Positions 13,651 to 16,133 of a DNA stretch of 16,133 nt are shown here, piece by piece; the first letter of the stretch is position 1, and every line of letters starts with the position of its first letter. Under the pieces are notes generated by a model. That model was not told where the DNA came from and searched no databases. It saw nothing but the letters and a program-made list of their open reading frames with translations. Origin of the DNA: JASFEQ01 sp050122535 (lineage in GTDB: Bacteria > Desulfobacterota > DSM-4660 > Desulfatiglandales > HGW-15); assembly GCA_050122535.1 (NCBI GenBank), contig JASFIT010000057.1, positions 1 to 16,133 on the forward strand. The letters run 5' to 3'. Both the position numbers and the translations under genes were made by a program.

Positions 13651-14657
13651 CACTTTTCCAGTTTATAACTATTCTCCTTTGCGATAACTTCTCCTCTCTT
13701 CACAGCATATCCAACGCCTGGCTGAGTTATATTAAGCAGTTTCGCCAATTCTGTTAATTTGTATCCCAGTCTCCGAACCGCCCAGTAGCAAAACAAACCC
13801 CGAGCATCTGCCTTTGCTTTCTCTCTGCTCTTTGAATATATATCATCTCCTTCCAACTCGAATAGATCACATACCCGCTTTTCAAGAGTTTTAAGATCAT
13901 ATCCCAGTCTTTTCATCTCATAATAACGATTAAATTCTTCATTTGTCTCTTCTAATATTTTAAGGACAAAATCGCTATCCCCTAATATTCTTTCATCTCC
14001 TTTTATCCTTTCTCTATCCATTCTTCCCATCTTTTTGACGGCATCCCAACCCCCGAGACTCCGAATCAAACCCCCACCAACTAACTCAGGACGCCTCCCT
14101 CGCTTTACACCTTCCTTCACATAAAAATAATATGATCTCCTAGCATCACTTACTCGTTTTCCGAAATAGGAAAGAACATACTTGGTGTCCTGCCATTCGA
14201 ACTGTCTCCGTCCCATTAGGGCACTTTGACCACAATATTTGTAATTATTTAATTTTGCTAAATCGAGCACTAGCCCCGCCCTCAGGGGGTTTAAATGAAT
14301 ATAGCGTACCAATTCCTTTAGATAGGCATCCTCCTGACAAATAATTGACTTGAATCGATTTTGAAAAAGAGGACCATGCCGTTGGTAGCGACGGTTAAAA
14401 CTGACCACATATCCGGTCAGCAATTTTCTCATGACGTTAGAGATGGATTCATGGCCTGTGCGGAATAAAAAATGCGCATGGTTGGATAAAAAGGCCCATG
14501 CATAGCAAGATGTTTGCGTGGAAGGGAGTAAGTCACTGAGGCGGTCTAAGAGGTTATCTCGATCTTTATTATCTCGAAATATTCTTCTGCTTTCTATCCC
14601 GCGGACGATAATATGATGAAGAACGCCGGGGGCATCTAAGCGGGCTAATCTTGGCAT
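13650..14657 (-). CDS. REP-associated tyrosine transposase (Y1/HUH family) with DnaA-C-like tail
   Basis: A 335-residue transposase. The N-terminal PRLARLDAPGVLHHIIVRGI and the HUH motif NHAHFLF (59-65, His60 and His62) mark the Y1 transposase fold. The segment AYLKELVRYIHLNPLRAGL (111-129) carries the catalytic tyrosine, probably Tyr112. Such enzymes cut and rejoin single-stranded DNA at hairpin or REP-like ends. The C-terminal part (about 276-325, SREKAKADARGLFCYWAVRR then LGYKLTELAKLLNITQPGVGYAVKRG) resembles the DNA-binding helix-turn-helix of DnaA domain IV, found in a long-form RAYT subgroup. All expected motifs are intact, so it may be active. ATG 14657 is chosen as the usual family N-terminus; an in-frame TTG at 14675 is the alternative. 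The stop codon reaches into the left terminal repeat. Confidence 0.93.
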   Translation of the reverse strand: MPRLARLDAPGVLHHIIVRGIESRRIFRDNKDRDNLLDRLSDLLPSTQTSCYAWAFLSNHAHFLFRTGHESISNVMRKLLTGYVVSFNRRYQRHGPLFQNRFKSIICQEDAYLKELVRYIHLNPLRAGLVLDLAKLNNYKYCGQSALMGRRQFEWQDTKYVLSYFGKRVSDARRSYYFYVKEGVKRGRRPELVGGGLIRSLGGWDAVKKMGRMDRERIKGDERILGDSDFVLKILEETNEEFNRYYEMKRLGYDLKTLEKRVCDLFELEGDDIYSKSREKAKADARGLFCYWAVRRLGYKLTELAKLLNITQPGVGYAVKRGEVIAKENSYKLEK

Positions 14658-14693
14658 GAACAGATGCTTATCCAAATATTATTTTAAATGTCA

Positions 14694-14725
14694 AGTTAGT
14701 TATTTATTTATGCCCGTCCCCCTTT
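14694..14725 (-). repeat. Right terminal inverted repeat of the RAYT element
   Basis: Exact reverse complement of 13619-13650. It also supplies the last codons and the stop (14702-14700) of the neighbouring DUF6794-like gene. Confidence 0.95.
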
Positions 14726-15095
14726 CCACCACCCTAAGCACATGGGTCTCCCGCAGTTCCTCCCACAATGCCTTCAGGATTACGGCGAGGCATTGTTCGG
14801 GATTCAATCCTTTGGAATGACAGACAACCCGGCAGGATTCCATGAGGTCTTTATTCCCTGCCAAAAGGCCCAGTTCGTGCCCCACGTATGACTTTAGCGA
14901 TAGATGGAGCAAATAGAGATTCTCCTGGGTTAGATTGGCAATATAGACTCTATCTCTGAGTGATAGTTCTCCTATCAGTCTTTCCACCGCTTCCTCAACG
15001 GTTTTTGGGTAGTTCCAGTCAACCATGCTTAAAGTCTCAGTTCCAAAATGAAAATCCCGGCACGAGCGCGTCCGGCATTGCTCAACCGAACTCAC
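14700..15095 (-). CDS. DUF6794-like small protein, C-terminus altered by the RAYT insertion
   Basis: A protein of up to 131 residues. The core reads WNYPKTVEEAVERLIGELSL, then RDRVYIANLTQENLYLLHLS and GHELGLLAGNKDLMESCR, ending in LWEELRETHVLRVVE. This resembles DUF6794-type proteins, which are small and of unknown function. The frame starts at GTG 15095, overlapping the stop of the transglycosylase gene (GTGA) with AAGGA just upstream. ATG 15026, which gives MVDWNYPKT, fits the usual family start better but has no good ribosome site. The last eight residues (ERGTGINK) and the stop come from the terminal repeat of the RAYT element. If the element is removed exactly from the sequence, the frame would end LRVVV and stop at once, close to the usual end of such proteins, so the insertion probably added only a short tail and function may survive. 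Confidence 0.75.
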   Translation of the reverse strand: MSSVEQCRTRSCRDFHFGTETLSMVDWNYPKTVEEAVERLIGELSLRDRVYIANLTQENLYLLHLSLKSYVGHELGLLAGNKDLMESCRVVCHSKGLNPEQCLAVILKALWEELRETHVLRVVERGTGINK

Positions 15096-16133
15096 TCTTC
15101 CTTACTAGGAGTTTGTGTTCCTGGTTCGCCTTTTCTTGTTTGGGCATCCACTTTTTTAGATTTCATATTATTCGGATAAATGATGAGGCGTTGCCCTGGA
15201 TGGATGTGACGCCTCGGGTTAATCCGGTTCCAGATGATAATGGATGTGAGGGGAACGTCGAACCTGTCGGCAATCGAAGAAAGATTGTCACCCTCTTTCA
15301 CCACATAGATCTGCTCCTTCTTGTTTGTCAAATGATCTTTTGCCGCGCTTTCATATCGGGCCTCAAATCCCTCAGAGGCTCCCTTAGGGACCAGAATATT
15401 GTGGCTACCTTTTGCCAGGTAGTGGCCTCGAATCTCGGGATTGAGGTCCTTGATCACTTTAAAATGGGTTCCGGCCGCCTTTGCGATAACCTGAATGGGC
15501 ATTTCCCGCTCACAGGTCACTTCTACCCGATCGAATGTGAGCGGAGGATAGTAGTCTTCTTCGTTAAGTCTGAAACCATATCTTGCAGGATCAGAGAAGA
15601 TCATTTTGACGGAAAGAATTCGGAATACGAATCGCTGTGTTTCCAGGGGGAGATAGAGCGCATAGTAATTATCGGTGTCCTGTTCCATCATTTCTGTCAT
15701 GAGCCCCTCTTCTCCCATATTAAAGGCAGCAATAGCAAGGGTCCAGGACCCAAATGTTTTGTGCAAGTCTTTGAAATACTGAATGGCAGCCCGGGACGAC
15801 GCAAAAAGATTTCTTCTTTCGTCAATGCGCCTGTTAATCACCAGCCCATATTTTTTTCCTGTCCCGGCCATAAACTGCCAGAATCCCCTTGCCCCCCTTC
15901 CCGACCTCACATGGGGACGCAGGGCACTCTCAGCAACCGCCACATACTTGAGATCCTCAGGCAAGCCGTTTTCTTTCAGCATCTGTTCAATAGTGGGCAT
16001 ATATCGGCGTGAGCGCTTTAGCCAGAGGATGACCTGCGGCCGGTCCCAGAGGGAAAGCAGGAGTTCCTTTTCAAATCGCTCTCGTACCTCTTGATTTTCA
16101 ACGGGGACCCTTTCACCACAAAGTTCAATATCT
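15092..16133 (-). CDS. MltD-like lytic transglycosylase with LysM domain (N-terminus outside window)
   Basis: The frame is open to the right edge, giving 346 visible residues. An in-frame ATG at 16000 is not the start: upstream codons read VENQEVRERFEKELLLSLWD and RPQVILWLKR, which is typical of this family. The SLT domain begins near residue 45, with catalytic Glu68 in VAVAESALRPH, then RGARGFWQFMAGTGKKYGL and IAAFNMGEEGL. A degenerate LysM-like part (CEREMPIQVIAKAAG...ILVPKG) is followed by a clear LysM (IYVVKEGDNLSSIADRFDVP to PGQRLIIYP), which binds peptidoglycan. The enzyme cleaves murein at the outer membrane or periplasm; a signal or lipobox would be outside the window. The C-terminal tail is charged and low in complexity. 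The stop overlaps the start of the DUF6794-like gene. Confidence 0.9.
   Translation of the reverse strand, partial: DIELCGERVPVENQEVRERFEKELLLSLWDRPQVILWLKRSRRYMPTIEQMLKENGLPEDLKYVAVAESALRPHVRSGRGARGFWQFMAGTGKKYGLVINRRIDERRNLFASSRAAIQYFKDLHKTFGSWTLAIAAFNMGEEGLMTEMMEQDTDNYYALYLPLETQRFVFRILSVKMIFSDPARYGFRLNEEDYYPPLTFDRVEVTCEREMPIQVIAKAAGTHFKVIKDLNPEIRGHYLAKGSHNILVPKGASEGFEARYESAAKDHLTNKKEQIYVVKEGDNLSSIADRFDVPLTSIIIWNRINPRRHIHPGQRLIIYPNNMKSKKVDAQTRKGEPGTQTPSKEE

Larger units (their letters stand above)
13619..14725. mobile_element. RAYT-type IS element with perfect 32-bp terminal inverted repeats
   Basis: A 1107-bp unit with one transposase gene filling the space between two perfect 32-bp inverted ends. 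It sits between two convergent genes: the molybdoenzyme stop (13615-13617) is one base from the left end, and the reading frame of the right-hand gene runs into the right end. No target-site duplication is seen, as expected for HUH transposases. The inner sequence is visibly richer in A+T than its neighbours. Confidence 0.9.

Noticed and set aside
14960..16012. 350-codon plus-strand frame opposite the MltD-like gene
   Set aside because: It is antisense to a strongly supported transglycosylase, has no ribosome site and its product looks like translated antisense, with no domain.
1..16133. CRISPR arrays and tRNA or rRNA genes
   Set aside because: I looked for regularly spaced repeats and for tRNA or rRNA landmarks on both strands and saw none.

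Overview
The window looks like a chromosomal stretch of a Gram-negative, probably deltaproteobacterial (Desulfobacterota-type) bacterium of intermediate G+C. Reasons: an MltD-like murein transglycosylase with LysM, a DUF6794-type small protein of a kind common in that group, a RAYT-type HUH transposase, tight ATGA/GTGA gene overlaps and clear AGGAGG ribosome sites. The lineage is an inference from protein style, not a measurement.

Layout. Positions 1-917 (minus): a PNPOx-fold flavoprotein overlapping by 4 bp the start of a phosphoenolpyruvate synthase-like kinase that leaves the window. 1017-1478 (minus): a one-cysteine Bcp/PrxQ peroxiredoxin. 1791-6121 (plus): a lipid operon of delta-9-type membrane desaturase, COG2907 FAD oxidoreductase, DUF1365 protein and cyclopropane fatty acid synthase (CFAS), the last three joined by ATGA overlaps. 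11105-6162 (minus, facing it): a J1-crystallin-like ADP-ribosylglycohydrolase homologue, a DUF1499 exported protein, a GPH/MelB-type transporter, a DUF1295 steroid-reductase-fold membrane protein and a second CFAS-like methyltransferase related to plant coclaurine N-methyltransferase. 11106-11966: about 860 bp without a long gene, holding palindromes, a possible queD remnant, large inverted repeats, and a 53-residue two-helix membrane protein with its own promoter and structured leader. 11967-12275 (minus): an encapsulated-ferritin-like protein. 12574-13617 (plus): a sulfite-oxidase-type molybdoenzyme. 13619-14725: a RAYT element with perfect 32-bp terminal inverted repeats, inserted where two convergent genes meet. 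14700-16133 (minus): a DUF6794-like protein and a partial MltD-like transglycosylase.

How it fits together. The two convergent lipid operons (1791-11105) form one likely system that desaturates an acyl chain, adds a one-carbon unit from S-adenosylmethionine at the double bond, then oxidises or reduces the product. FAD oxidoreductase plus CFAS-type methyltransferase is the same pair that is fused in plant cyclopropane synthases, and that acts in 10-methyl (tuberculostearic) and furan fatty acid synthesis in bacteria. Here the pair is accompanied by a dedicated desaturase, a second methyltransferase, a reductase-fold membrane protein and a transporter, so the end product could be a cyclopropane, mid-chain methyl, methylene or furan lipid. 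The product cannot be decided from sequence. Nearby peroxiredoxin and ferritin-like genes suit an oxidative-stress setting but are not shown to be co-regulated.
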